DNA of 64,000 nt from Novosphingobium sp. (GCA_017744735.1 JAGIAR010000009.1:1-64000); one strand, 5' to 3'. Shown: positions 30,187 through 38,281, counted from the stretch's first letter. Notes: generated by a model from the letters alone, not told the origin. A program made the numbers and translations.

Positions 30187-30231
30187 GCGCGCGCCTTGGT
30201 CTTGTCCTGCTGACCTGATAGGGGCGCGCGC
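30187..30231 (+). promoter_or_regulatory. Inverted repeat that may sequester the ABC-F ribosome site
   Basis: GCGCGCGCC (30187-30195) is the exact reverse complement of GGCGCGCGC (30223-30231). The right arm ends at the base before the ATG at 30232 and includes most of the only purine tract (AGGGG) that could serve as ribosome site. In the acnA-ABC-F intergenic RNA this would form a nine-base GC hairpin with a 27-base loop over the start. Confidence 0.6.
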
Positions 30232-32094
30232 ATGCTGACCATCAACGGTATCACCGTGCGCCTCGGCGGGCGCACCATCCTCGACCGCGCGAGCAGTGCG
30301 ATCCCGCCCGGCAGCCGGGTCGGGCTGATCGGCCGCAACGGCGCGGGCAAGTCCACGCTGATGAAGGTGATGATCGGTGAGCTCGACCCCGACGAGGGCG
30401 AGATCGAGATGCCGCGCCGCGCGAAGCTCGGCTATATCGCGCAGGAAGCGCCCAACGGTTCGATCACCCCCGAGCAGGCGGTGCTGGCGGCCGATGTCGA
30501 ACGCGCCCAACTGCTTGAGGAATCCGAGACCTGCACCGAGCCGCATCGCCTCGGCGATATCCACGATCGCCTGCTGGCGATCGACGCCTATAGCGCGCCC
30601 TCGCGCGCCGCGCGGATCCTCACCGGCCTCGGCTTCGACGAAGAGATGCAGGCACGCCCGCTCGACAGTTTCTCGGGCGGGTGGAAGATGCGCGTCGCGC
30701 TCGCCGCATTGCTGTTCTCGCAGCCCGACGTGCTGCTGCTCGACGAGCCTTCGAACCACCTCGATCTCGAAGCGACGCTGTGGCTCGAGAACTTCCTCAA
30801 GAGCTACCCCGCAACGCTGATCGTGATCAGCCACGAACGCGACCTGCTCAACAACGTCGTCGATCACATCATGCATCTGCAGGGCGGCAAGCTTACGCTC
30901 TATCCGGGCGGCTACGACAGCTTCGAGCGCCAGCGGGCCGAGCGCGCGGCGCAGCTCGCCGCGGCCAAGGCATCGCAGGATGCGCAGCGCGCGCGGCTGG
31001 AGGATTACGTCGCCCGCAACAGCGCCCGCGCGTCGACCGCCAAGCAGGCGCAGTCGCGCGCGAAGATGCTCGCCAAGATGCAGCCGATCGCCGCGCTGGC
31101 GGAGGATCCCTCGCTGAGCTTCGACTTTCCCGATCCGAGCGAGCTGCGCCCGCCGCTGATCTCGCTCGACCTTGCGGCGGTCGGCTACAGCGACACGCCG
31201 ATCCTGCGGCGGCTGAACCTGCGGATCGATCCCGACGACCGGATCGCGCTGCTCGGCCGCAACGGCAACGGCAAGACCACGCTGGCCCGCCTGATCGCCG
31301 CGCAGCTCAAGCCGATGGAAGGCGCGATGCACGCCTCGGGCAAGATGAAGGTCGGCTATTTCACCCAGTACCAGGTCGAGGAACTGGCAACCGACGGAAC
31401 CCCGCTGGAGCACATGACCCGGGCGATGGAAGGGGCATCGCCCAGCGCGGTGCGCGCGCAGCTCGGGCGGTTCGGCTTTTCCGGCAACCGCGCGACCGGC
31501 GACGTCAGCAAGCTGTCGGGCGGCGAGCGCGCGCGGCTGGCGCTGGCGCTGATCACCCGCGACGCACCGCATTTGCTGATCCTCGACGAACCGACCAACC
31601 ACCTCGACGTCGATGCGCGCGAAGCGCTGGTGCAGGCGCTCAACGCCTATTCGGGGGCGGTGATCCTGATCAGCCACGACCGCCACATGGTCGAGCTGAC
31701 CGCCGACCGGCTGGTGCTGGTCGATGGCGGGCTGGCCAAGGAATATGCCGGCAGCATGGAGGACTATATCGACTTCGTGCTCGGGCGGAACCAGCCCAAG
31801 GCACCGGGGAAAGACAAGGGCGCCAAGGGCGGAGCCAAGCCCTCGGGCAAGTCCCGCGCGCAGGAGAAGTTCATCCGCTCGGAGATCGCCACCGCCGAGA
31901 AGGCGATCGCCAAGCTGCAGGAACAGGCCAAGGCGCTCGACCGGGCGATGTACGAACCCGCCAACGCCGCACCCGAACTGGCGAACAGGACGATGACCGA
32001 GCTGGTCGCCGAACGCGCGAAGGTTGCGGAGAGGCTCGAGGCGCTCGAGGCGCAGTGGCTCGGCCTCAGCGAACAGCTCGAGGGGCTCGGCTGA
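30232..32094 (+). CDS. ABC-F family ATPase (tandem ABC, no membrane domain)
   Basis: The 620-residue protein has two ATP-binding cassettes: Walker A GRNGAGKST and GRNGNGKTT, signatures FSGGWKMRVALA and LSGGERARLALA, Walker B VLLLDEPSNHLD and LLILDEPTNHLD. Between them lies the basic ABC-F linker helix pair (FERQRAERAAQLAAAKASQ, SARASTAKQAQSRAK). A C-terminal coiled-coil extension (about 540-620, ATAEKAIAKLQEQAKALDR) fits Uup/YheS types. These proteins act on ribosomes or ribosome-linked processes; which subtype is uncertain. Its stop abuts the stop of the convergent transferase gene (TGATCA). Confidence 0.92.
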   Translation: MLTINGITVRLGGRTILDRASSAIPPGSRVGLIGRNGAGKSTLMKVMIGELDPDEGEIEMPRRAKLGYIAQEAPNGSITPEQAVLAADVERAQLLEESETCTEPHRLGDIHDRLLAIDAYSAPSRAARILTGLGFDEEMQARPLDSFSGGWKMRVALAALLFSQPDVLLLDEPSNHLDLEATLWLENFLKSYPATLIVISHERDLLNNVVDHIMHLQGGKLTLYPGGYDSFERQRAERAAQLAAAKASQDAQRARLEDYVARNSARASTAKQAQSRAKMLAKMQPIAALAEDPSLSFDFPDPSELRPPLISLDLAAVGYSDTPILRRLNLRIDPDDRIALLGRNGNGKTTLARLIAAQLKPMEGAMHASGKMKVGYFTQYQVEELATDGTPLEHMTRAMEGASPSAVRAQLGRFGFSGNRATGDVSKLSGGERARLALALITRDAPHLLILDEPTNHLDVDAREALVQALNAYSGAVILISHDRHMVELTADRLVLVDGGLAKEYAGSMEDYIDFVLGRNQPKAPGKDKGAKGGAKPSGKSRAQEKFIRSEIATAEKAIAKLQEQAKALDRAMYEPANAAPELANRTMTELVAERAKVAERLEALEAQWLGLSEQLEGLG

Positions 32095-32775
32095 TCAGCG
32101 CCGGGTGAGGTCCTGCGGCAGCAGCTCCTTGCCGCTGCGGCCGATCACCGCGGGCAGCGCCTCGAAGCGTTTCTCCCACTCCGCGAGCGCGCCCAGATAG
32201 GCGGGAAACTGGAGCCCCGCCGCGCGCCCGAAGCCGAGGCCGGCCCAGAGCGAGATGTCGGCCATCGAATAGCGATCTCCGGCGAGGAACGGCCGGTCGC
32301 GCAGGACCTCGTCGAACCACGAGAGGTTGCGGATCGCCTCGGCCCCGCGCCTCTGCCCCCACTCGCCGCGCCCTTCCCATTCGGGCTGGCGCCACGGTTC
32401 CACCGCCGCTCCGAGGGCGCGGATGGCGTAGTGAAAATAGTCGTCGACCGGCTCGAGCAGCAGGATCTCCGCGCGCCGCTGCATCATGTGGATCAGCCCC
32501 TTCTCGCGCGGGGTGGAGCCGGTGAGAACGGGCCTTCCGTCGAGATTGTCGAGATATTCGGTGATCGCGGTGCATTCGGACAGCGCCAGCCCGTCCTCGA
32601 GCACCAGCACCGGCGTCTTGCCGACCGGATTGAGGGCAAGGAACCAGTCGGCCTTCTGTTCGGCGGCCACCAGGTCGATCGTGGCGAACTCGACTTGCCG
32701 ATCGAGCCCCTTTTCGGCCAGCACGATGCGGATGCGCGCGGCATTGGGCGTGCCCTGGCGGTCGTAGATCTTCAT
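32095..32775 (-). CDS. Glutathione S-transferase family protein
   Basis: The 226-residue protein has the thioredoxin-like N-terminal domain (MKIYDRQGTPNAARIRIVLA, then NPVGKTPVLVLEDGLALSE with the cis-Pro and the Glu-Ser/Cys glutathione-contact positions) and an all-helical C-terminal domain (RPFLAGDRYSMADISLWAGL, the N-capping box S-x-x-D). Substrate unknown. ATG 32775 was chosen because GGGAG lies upstream and the sequence fits the family start. Ends immediately against the ABC-F stop. Confidence 0.9.
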   Translation of the reverse strand: MKIYDRQGTPNAARIRIVLAEKGLDRQVEFATIDLVAAEQKADWFLALNPVGKTPVLVLEDGLALSECTAITEYLDNLDGRPVLTGSTPREKGLIHMMQRRAEILLLEPVDDYFHYAIRALGAAVEPWRQPEWEGRGEWGQRRGAEAIRNLSWFDEVLRDRPFLAGDRYSMADISLWAGLGFGRAAGLQFPAYLGALAEWEKRFEALPAVIGRSGKELLPQDLTRR

Positions 32776-32920
32776 CGGCGAATCTCCCTCTGCGTTGCTA
32801 TGATCCGATCCTCGCCGCCTGTCGCGCAAGACCGGTCGCCGCGTGGGTTTCGCGACTGCCGCAAAGCCGCTTGCATGCCGGGCCGCGCCGCTCCAAGTCT
32901 GTGCCGAAAGGAGACTTTCG

Positions 32921-33913
32921 ATGCATTACCAGAAGCTTGGCCGCGCCGGGCCCGAGGTTTCAGCAGTCGGCCTCGGCTGCATGGCGATGTCGGGCATCTA
33001 CGGCCATTCCGACCGGGCCGAAAGCATCGCGACCATCCATGCCGCGATCGACGCCGGCGTCACCCTGCTCGACACCGGCGATTTCTACAACATGGGCCAC
33101 AACGAGTTGCTGATCGCCGAGGCGCTGAGGGAAGTCCGCCGCGACAAGGTGAAGATCAGCGTCAAGTTCGGCGCGCAGCGCGGACCCGACGGAAGCTGGC
33201 TCGGCTACGATGCGCGGCCGCAGGCGGTGAAGACCGCCCTCGCCTATACGCTGGAACGGCTCGGCACCGATCACGTCGACGTCTATCGCCCCGCGCGGCT
33301 CGATCCCAACGTGCCGATCGAGGACACGATCGGCGCGATCGCGGAGATGGTCCAGGCCGGCTACGTGCGCCACATCGGCCTGTCCGAAGTCGGGGTTGAG
33401 ACGATTCGCCGCGCGGCTGCGGTGCATCCGATCGTGGACCTGCAGATCGAATATTCGCTGATCTCGCGCGGGATCGAGGACCGGATCCTGCCGGTGCTGC
33501 GCGAGCTTGGCATCGCCGTGACCGCCTATGGCATCCTCTCGCGCGGGTTGATCAGCGGCCACTGGCAGCAGGGCGGGCGCGGGCCGGGAGACTTCCGCGA
33601 GCACAGCCCGCGCTTCCAGCAGGGCAATGTCGAGGCCAATCTCGCGCTGGTCGAAGCGATCCGCGCGGTCGCCGACGCCAAGGGCGCCACGGTCGCCCAG
33701 GTCGCGGTCGCCTGGGTCGCGGCGCAGGGCCCGGACGTGTTCCCGCTGATCGGCGCGCGGCGCCGCAGCCAGCTGGCCGAATCGCTCGGCGCGCTCGACC
33801 TGGTGCTGGATGCCGCCGATCTCGCGGCGCTCGAGGAGGCGGTGCCGAAGGATGCGGCACAGGGCGAACGCTATGCGCCGGCGCAGATGGCCTCGCTCGA
33901 CAGCGAGCGCTGA
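32921..33913 (+). CDS. Aldo/keto reductase with Ala in place of the catalytic His
   Basis: The 330-residue (beta/alpha)8 protein belongs to the AKR13-like group. Asp51 and Tyr56 (DTGDFYNMGHNE) and Lys82 (ISVKFG) are present, but the usual His of the DxYxxHxxD strand is replaced: the segment reads DVYRPARLD, putting Ala125 at the His position. NADPH-binding features remain (LIGARRRSQLAESLGALD). Such members may still reduce carbonyls poorly or use other substrates. AAGGAGA precedes the ATG. The gene appears monocistronic. Confidence 0.88.
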   Translation: MHYQKLGRAGPEVSAVGLGCMAMSGIYGHSDRAESIATIHAAIDAGVTLLDTGDFYNMGHNELLIAEALREVRRDKVKISVKFGAQRGPDGSWLGYDARPQAVKTALAYTLERLGTDHVDVYRPARLDPNVPIEDTIGAIAEMVQAGYVRHIGLSEVGVETIRRAAAVHPIVDLQIEYSLISRGIEDRILPVLRELGIAVTAYGILSRGLISGHWQQGGRGPGDFREHSPRFQQGNVEANLALVEAIRAVADAKGATVAQVAVAWVAAQGPDVFPLIGARRRSQLAESLGALDLVLDAADLAALEEAVPKDAAQGERYAPAQMASLDSER

Positions 33914-33926
33914 GCCCCGACGAAAC

Positions 33927-33952
33927 GGGGCGGCCCGTCGCCGGACCGCCCC
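33927..33952. terminator. Stem-loop between convergent genes
   Basis: GGGGCGG (33927-33933) pairs with CCGCCCC (33946-33952), with a 12-base loop. It sits between the aldo/keto reductase gene and the convergent Ser-rich protein gene; neither side has a long T tract, so it may be a weak bidirectional terminator. Confidence 0.5.
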
Positions 33953-33992
33953 ATCATCCCCCCGGATGAAAGACTTGCAGGATCGGCGCGCG

Positions 33993-35165
33993 TCAGGCGG
34001 CGCGCTTCTCGTCCTTGCGGCGGCGGCGGCCGAACACCGCCGCGGCGCCGGCACCGAACAGCAGCAGCATCGGCGGCGCGGGCACCTTGGTCCCGCTCGT
34101 GGTGCTGGTGGTGCTGCCGTTGCTCGACGAGGTCGAGCTGCTTGTGCTCGACGAACTGGAGCTGCTCGAGCTGGTCGAGCTGGACGAACCCGAGGTGCTC
34201 GACGAGGAGGACGAGGTCGACCCGCAGTGCTTGTGGCAGTGATAGCCGCTGGTGCTGCCGGTGCTCGAACCGCTGCTTGAGCTTGAGCTGCTGCTCGATG
34301 ACGAGGACGAGCTGCTCGACGAACCCGAGGAAGAGCCGGAGCTCGAACCGCTCGACGAACCCGAGCTGGACCCGCTGCTGCCCGAGGACGAATGCCCGCA
34401 CTTGCCGGGCTTGCAGTGGTAGCCGCTCGACGTGCCCGAGCCGCTGCTCGAACCCGAGGAGCTGGACGAGCTCGACGAGGAAGACGAGCTGCTCGACGAG
34501 GACGACGACGATCCGCTGGTCGAAGTCGAGCTGCCGCCGGTGGAAGTCGAGGTCGAACCGGTGGTGCTGCCGCCGGTGGAGGTCGAGGTGGAGCCGGTGG
34601 TGCTGCCCCCGTTGGACGTCGAGGTCGAGCTGCCGGTGCTGCCGCCGTTCGAAGTCGAGGTGGACGAGCCGGTGCTGCCGCCGTTGGAGGTGCTGGTCGA
34701 GCCGCTGGTGGTGGTGGTCGAGGTGATGATCACCCCGCTCGACCCGCCGCTGCTGCCGCCGAAGAAACCGCCGAAGAACCCGCCGCCGAAGCCGCCGCCG
34801 AAACCGCCCGAGCCGCCGATCACGGTCACGCCGCCGCCGCTCGAACCGGCGAAGGCCGGCAGCGGCGCGGGCGCCTGCGGCAGCGGGATCGGCACCATCG
34901 CCATACGCGGCTTGCAGTCCTCCTCGCACTCCGGCTGATCCTCGATCACGCGGCGGATGCGCTTAACCTTCTTCGGCGTTTCCTTGAGCACCACGCGCTT
35001 GGCCGGGCCCTTGGTGTATTTCACCGGCGCCTTGGTCGACTTGAAGGTCGTCACGTCCGCGCTCTGGGGTTCGGCGACATGCACCGCCCCACCGCCGAGC
35101 AGCGCGCCGCCCGCAGCAGCGGCGGCCAGTTTCGCGAGAGCGGTTTTTACCGACATGGTGTTCAA
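33993..35165 (-). CDS. Ser/Gly/Thr-rich exported protein with PEP-CTERM-like tail
   Basis: The 390-residue protein has a signal-like N-terminus (ALAKLAAAAAGGALLGGGAV), a basic stretch (KGPAKRVVLKETPKKVKRIR), a Gly/Phe segment (GFGGGFGGGFFGGFFGGSSG), 12-residue Ser/Thr/Gly tandem repeats (about 155-217) and long Ser/Gly runs interrupted by two knots: SGYHCKPGKCGH and SGYHCHKHCGS. The C-terminus, KVPAPPMLLLFGAGAAAVFG followed by RRRRK, is the layout of PEP-CTERM sorting signals (here VPAP instead of VPEP): short Pro motif, membrane helix, Arg cluster. It should be exported and surface-bound or released. Function unknown; the His/Cys knots could bind metal or cross-link. Confidence 0.7.
   Translation of the reverse strand: MNTMSVKTALAKLAAAAAGGALLGGGAVHVAEPQSADVTTFKSTKAPVKYTKGPAKRVVLKETPKKVKRIRRVIEDQPECEEDCKPRMAMVPIPLPQAPAPLPAFAGSSGGGVTVIGGSGGFGGGFGGGFFGGFFGGSSGGSSGVIITSTTTTSGSTSTSNGGSTGSSTSTSNGGSTGSSTSTSNGGSTTGSTSTSTGGSTTGSTSTSTGGSSTSTSGSSSSSSSSSSSSSSSSSSSGSSSGSGTSSGYHCKPGKCGHSSSGSSGSSSGSSSGSSSGSSSGSSSSSSSSSSSSSSSSSGSSTGSTSGYHCHKHCGSTSSSSSSTSGSSSSTSSSSSSSSSTSSSTSSSNGSTTSTTSGTKVPAPPMLLLFGAGAAAVFGRRRRKDEKRAA
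34515..34703 (-). repeat. Intragenic 36-bp tandem repeats (12-residue Ser/Thr/Gly units)
   Basis: Within the Ser-rich gene about five imperfect 36-bp units code for steps such as GSTSTSNGGSTG, GSTSTSTGGSTT. The units differ mainly at wobble and at N/T positions, as expected for a repeat that expands and contracts. Boundaries are approximate. Confidence 0.65.
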
Positions 35166-35245
35166 TCCTGTTCGCTCGCGGGAAAAGCCCGTGGATCGAA
35201 CAACCGACCCGCATGCTCCCCGCGTCGGGCAACAGACCGGAGGCG

Positions 35246-35270
35246 GGTTAACGGGGCAATCGCGTTAACC
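35246..35270. promoter_or_regulatory. Inverted repeat upstream of the Ser-rich protein gene
   Basis: GGTTAACG (35246-35253) and CGTTAACC (35263-35270) form a perfect eight-base inverted repeat with nine bases between, about 80 bases upstream of the Ser-rich protein start. It may be a dimeric regulator site. The rest of the 230-base gap between this gene and ruvB holds a GACCC-T8-GGGTC segment (around 35286-35305) but no gene. Confidence 0.45.
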
Positions 35271-35395
35271 TTGTTTCAGGGGTCCGGACCCGTTTTTTTT
35301 GGGTCATTCTGCTCCAAGCGGAGCGACCTGTCCCGATATGGAACCGAACCGACCCCAATTGCGAAACGGATCTTAACCTTTATTGCTCCGCTCGC

Positions 35396-36424
35396 TCACT
35401 TCCCGCCTTCGAACAGCCCGCCCTGCTGGCCGGCCGGCGGGGTCAGCCCGAGGTGCTGCCAGCCGCGATCGTTGAGCATCCGCCCGCGTGCGGTGCGCGC
35501 GAGCAGGCCGAGCTGGATCAGATAGGGCTCGACCACTTCCTCCACCGTATCGCGCGGTTCCGCGAGGCCCGCGGCGAGGGTTTCGACCCCGACCGGACCG
35601 CCCTTGTAGATGTCGGCGATCATCCGCAGGTAGCGCCGGTCCATCGCATCGAGCCCGAGCGAATCGACCTCGAGCCGGGTCAGCGCGGTATCCGCAACCG
35701 CCGCATCGACCAGCGCCGCCCCTGCGACATGGGCGAAATCGCGCACCCGCCGCAGCAGCCTGCCGGCGACCCGCGGGGTTCCGCGCGACCGCCGTGCGAT
35801 CTCGCGCGCCCCCGAGCTATCTATCTGGAAACCAAGCAGTTTCGCGCCGCGCGACACGACCAGTTCGAGCTCGTCGACGGTGTAGAACTGCAGCCGCACC
35901 GGGATTCCGAAGCGGTCGCGCAGCGGCGTGGTCAGCAGCCCCTGCCGGGTGGTCGCGCCGACCAGCGTGAACGGCTTGAGATCGATCCGCACCGAGCGGG
36001 CCGAAGGCCCTTCGCCGATAATCAGATCGAGCGCGCGGTCCTCCATCGCCGGGTAGAGGATTTCCTCGACCACCGGATTGAGCCGGTGGATCTCGTCGAT
36101 GAACAACACGTCGCCCTCGTCGAGATTGGTCAGGATCGCCGCGAGATCGCCCGACTTGGCGATCACCGGGCCGCTGGTCGCGCGGAACCCCACGCCCAGT
36201 TCCTTCGCGACGATCTGCGCCAGCGTGGTCTTGCCGAGGCCGGGCGGGCCGTGGAACAGCACATGGTCCATCGCCTCGCCCCGGCTGCGGGCCGACTGGA
36301 TGAACACCCGCAGATTGTCGCGCGCAGCCTCCTGGCCGATGAATTCGGCAAGCGATTTGGGGCGCAGCGCGGCGTCCTGGTCCTCGGGCTGGCGCTCGGC
36401 GGAAAGGGCGGGGTTGAGGGTCAT
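35396..36424 (-). CDS. ruvB: Holliday junction branch-migration helicase RuvB
   Basis: The 342-residue AAA+ motor drives branch migration with RuvA in recombination repair. Walker [15 protein letters not shown], Walker [14 protein letters not shown], sensor 1 [20 protein letters not shown] and the C-terminal winged helix ([20 protein letters not shown]) are all present. Its ATG overlaps the stop of the ParE-like toxin gene (ATGA), so its translation is probably coupled to the toxin rather than directly to ruvA, which lies 0.9 kb upstream. Confidence 0.97.
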   Translation of the reverse strand: MTLNPALSAERQPEDQDAALRPKSLAEFIGQEAARDNLRVFIQSARSRGEAMDHVLFHGPPGLGKTTLAQIVAKELGVGFRATSGPVIAKSGDLAAILTNLDEGDVLFIDEIHRLNPVVEEILYPAMEDRALDLIIGEGPSARSVRIDLKPFTLVGATTRQGLLTTPLRDRFGIPVRLQFYTVDELELVVSRGAKLLGFQIDSSGAREIARRSRGTPRVAGRLLRRVRDFAHVAGAALVDAAVADTALTRLEVDSLGLDAMDRRYLRMIADIYKGGPVGVETLAAGLAEPRDTVEEVVEPYLIQLGLLARTARGRMLNDRGWQHLGLTPPAGQQGGLFEGGK

Positions 36425-36717
36425 TCTTCGAGCGCTATTCCTACGTCTCGGGAGTGGTGCAGGACCCGAACGATCACAACCGTATCCCCTTCGATCCGAT
36501 GCAGCACGCGGTAACCCAGATACATCCAGCAGCGAATACCCTTGCCATACTCCGGCCGCTCGGGCGCCGAACGAGGAAACCCGGCAAGCCGCGCGAACAC
36601 CCGTTCGAAACCGGCGCTCAATGCATCCGCAGCCTCCTCGCCGAACCGGTCGACCCCGTAATCGTCTATCGACAGGAGATCGGACCGCGCTGCATTCGAA
36701 ACAAAAACCTCAGCCAC
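36421..36717 (-). CDS. RelE/ParE-family toxin
   Basis: The 98-residue protein starts at GTG 36717 and has the ParE pattern: [20 protein letters not shown] at the N-terminus, [15 protein letters not shown]-like helix and the C-terminal strands [20 protein letters not shown] ending LHHSRD. ParE toxins poison DNA gyrase; RelE relatives cut mRNA. The start overlaps the antitoxin end by eight bases and its stop overlaps the ruvB start (ATGA). It lies inside the ruvA-ruvB operon. Confidence 0.85.
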   Translation of the reverse strand: MAEVFVSNAARSDLLSIDDYGVDRFGEEAADALSAGFERVFARLAGFPRSAPERPEYGKGIRCWMYLGYRVLHRIEGDTVVIVRVLHHSRDVGIALEE

Positions 36718-36967
36718 GGCGGGCTTTGCGGCTTGTCCTGATCTCTTCCAGCACCTCGAAGGCGTTCTTTTCGCAGATGCCCGAAGCGAGGCCCTCTTCG
36801 ACCTTCGCCCGGACCCAGGCGATTTCCTCGGGCGACTCCGGCTGTGCCGCATGCGCCATATCGCGGCGGACCAGCTCGGCAAGATAGTCCGCTTCGTCGG
36901 CGTACCCTTCGGCCAGCCGCGCGGCGATCCATTGGCGGATTTCGGGAGGAAAGTTCATTTCGCCCAT
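36710..36967 (-). CDS. ParD-like antitoxin
   Basis: The 85-residue protein (ATG 36967; ATG 36958 is an alternative) begins PPEIRQWIAARLAEGYADEA, resembling the ribbon-helix-helix of ParD (G-Y-x-x-x-x-D/E-Y-L-x-E-L-V-R-R), and ends with a helical toxin-binding region that includes RAKVEEGLASGICEKNAF. It should bind and neutralise the toxin encoded immediately downstream and may repress its own transcription, though no separate operator is evident inside the ruv operon. Confidence 0.8.
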   Translation of the reverse strand: MGEMNFPPEIRQWIAARLAEGYADEADYLAELVRRDMAHAAQPESPEEIAWVRAKVEEGLASGICEKNAFEVLEEIRTSRKARRG

Positions 36968-37038
36968 GGGTTCAGCATAAATCCTTTCCGGCCGGGTTCC
37001 AAGCGGGCTGGGGTTCGCCGGAAAGGGCGGACTTGAGG

Positions 37039-37368
37039 TCATCCCTTCCTCACGGCGCTCAAGGTCGATTTTAGGTTGCAGCCGCAGCGGCTGCATTCAG
37101 TCTGCGGGAAAAAGGCGATTGCAGGTTTGTAGCCGCTCTCCCCGTTTTTGATATTGGAATCGAGACCGCAGGCGGGACAATTCGCCAGACCTTTCTCTTT
37201 CGCCAGCCTGTCGAGCCAAGAGAACCCGATAGCAAAAAGCATAAAACCGACGACCACTAGCCAGTGATCGATCTGGGTAAGACTGCCCAAGTACCACAAG
37301 CCGCCCGTCAAGATCACGGGAACGCCCATCGCGACCCAACCCCACGTATACGGCGATAACCTGCCCAT
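37039..37368 (-). CDS. Small two-helix membrane protein with paired CxxC motifs
   Basis: The 109-residue protein has two helices (WVAMGVPVILTGGLWYLG; WLVVVGFMLFAIGFSWL) and a C-terminal cytoplasmic knot with NCPACGLDS and ECSRCGCNL, about 30 residues apart, suggesting a zinc-ribbon. Function unknown. Its ATG overlaps the ruvA stop by one base (TGATG), so it is translated with ruvA. The base composition is less GC-rich than the flanking ruv genes, hinting at insertion. Confidence 0.75.
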   Translation of the reverse strand: MGRLSPYTWGWVAMGVPVILTGGLWYLGSLTQIDHWLVVVGFMLFAIGFSWLDRLAKEKGLANCPACGLDSNIKNGESGYKPAIAFFPQTECSRCGCNLKSTLSAVRKG

Positions 37369-37973
37369 CACCCCGCCGCCCTCTTCAGCGCCACGCGGAC
37401 CAGCTCGTTCAGCCCCGCACCCTCGCCCAGTTCTCCCTGCGCATGCGCCACCGCGCTCGCCGCCACCGCCGGCTTGAAGCCGAGGTTCTGCAACGCCGAA
37501 ACCGCATCCGCGCTGGCCGATCCCGCCGGCACCGCCGCCAGCGCCACGCCGGCCGCGCCGCCGCCGGGCATCCCGCCGGCCTTGTCCTTCAGCTCGTTGA
37601 CGATCCGCCCGGCAAGCTTGGGCCCGACCCCGTTCGCGCGCGCGACCATCGCCGCGTCGCCATTGGCGCAGGCGGCCTGCAATTCGCCTTCCGACAGCGC
37701 GGACAAGATCGCCAGCGCGACCTTGCTGCCGACGCCCTGCACCTGGGTCAGCAGGCGGAACCAGTCGCGTTCGCCGCTGGTGGCGAAGCCGAGCAGGCGC
37801 AGGTCGTTTTCGCTGACCTGGAGGTCGGTGAACACCGTCACCGCTTCCCCCGCCTCGCCGAGCGCGGCGAGCGTCTTGGCCGAGCAATGGACGAGGTAGC
37901 CGACGCCCGAAACGTCGATCACCGCCCAGTCCGCCCCGCTCTCGTCGAGCCGCCCCTTCAGCTTCGCAATCAT
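37368..37973 (-). CDS. ruvA: Holliday junction DNA helicase subunit RuvA
   Basis: The 201-residue protein binds four-way junctions and loads RuvB. The N-terminal OB fold begins [20 protein letters not shown], then tandem HhH motifs ([39 protein letters not shown]) and, after a Gly/Ala-rich linker, the RuvB-binding domain III ([20 protein letters not shown]). ATG 37973 gives the usual RuvA start. Downstream of it, three non-ruv genes intervene before ruvB; ruvC is not in this window. Confidence 0.96.
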   Translation of the reverse strand: MIAKLKGRLDESGADWAVIDVSGVGYLVHCSAKTLAALGEAGEAVTVFTDLQVSENDLRLLGFATSGERDWFRLLTQVQGVGSKVALAILSALSEGELQAACANGDAAMVARANGVGPKLAGRIVNELKDKAGGMPGGGAAGVALAAVPAGSASADAVSALQNLGFKPAVAASAVAHAQGELGEGAGLNELVRVALKRAAG

Positions 37974-38069
37974 GGTTTGTTCCTGCCCGAAGCGGCGCGA
38001 TTTGGAAAGCGGCGAGTGCGCGCGATCCACCGTGGCGGCTCAGGCAGAGCCATGGCGAGGGTGACAGGT

Positions 38070-38088
38070 GTGACGCATGTGACAGTGT
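38070..38088 (+). repeat. Copy 2 of the 19-base interspersed repeat
   Basis: GTGACGCATGTGACAGTGT is identical to the reverse of 21314-21332. GGTGACA precedes it at 38060-38066, as it does copy 1 in the same orientation. It sits about 100 bases upstream of ruvA and 260 upstream of aroC. Confidence 0.7.
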
Positions 38089-38209
38089 TATAAGCGAGAA
38101 AAACGGTCCCTCCCCGACGCAGCTTCCTGCGCGGTGTCGAAAGGGGAAGAATGCGGCTCATCCGGCGATCATGGCAGATCGGGTGGATGTAGGAAAATGC
38201 CCGCTTCGT

Positions 38210-38281
38210 GTTCCTGCGAAAGCAGGAACCCAGGGCGGCCAAAGCTGTCGATTCCGTTCCGAACTCCGGCTTTCGCCGGAG
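38210..38281. repeat. REP-like two-hairpin intergenic element
   Basis: Hairpin one is GTTCCTGC-GAAA-GCAGGAAC (38210-38229); hairpin two is CTCCGGC-TTTC-GCCGGAG (38264-38281). The pair, with CCAGGGCGGCC between, is the shape of REP elements scattered in sphingomonad genomes, whose translations give repeated phrases such as CESRNPG. Only one full copy lies in this window; the family assignment is from general knowledge. Confidence 0.65.

Noticed and set aside
34432-34938. An acidic, Pro/Glu/Leu-rich forward frame opposite the Ser-rich gene
   Set aside because: It is the complement of the Ser/Gly codon runs; the reverse strand has a signal-like start, repeats with wobble variation and a sorting-type tail, so that strand is the coding one.
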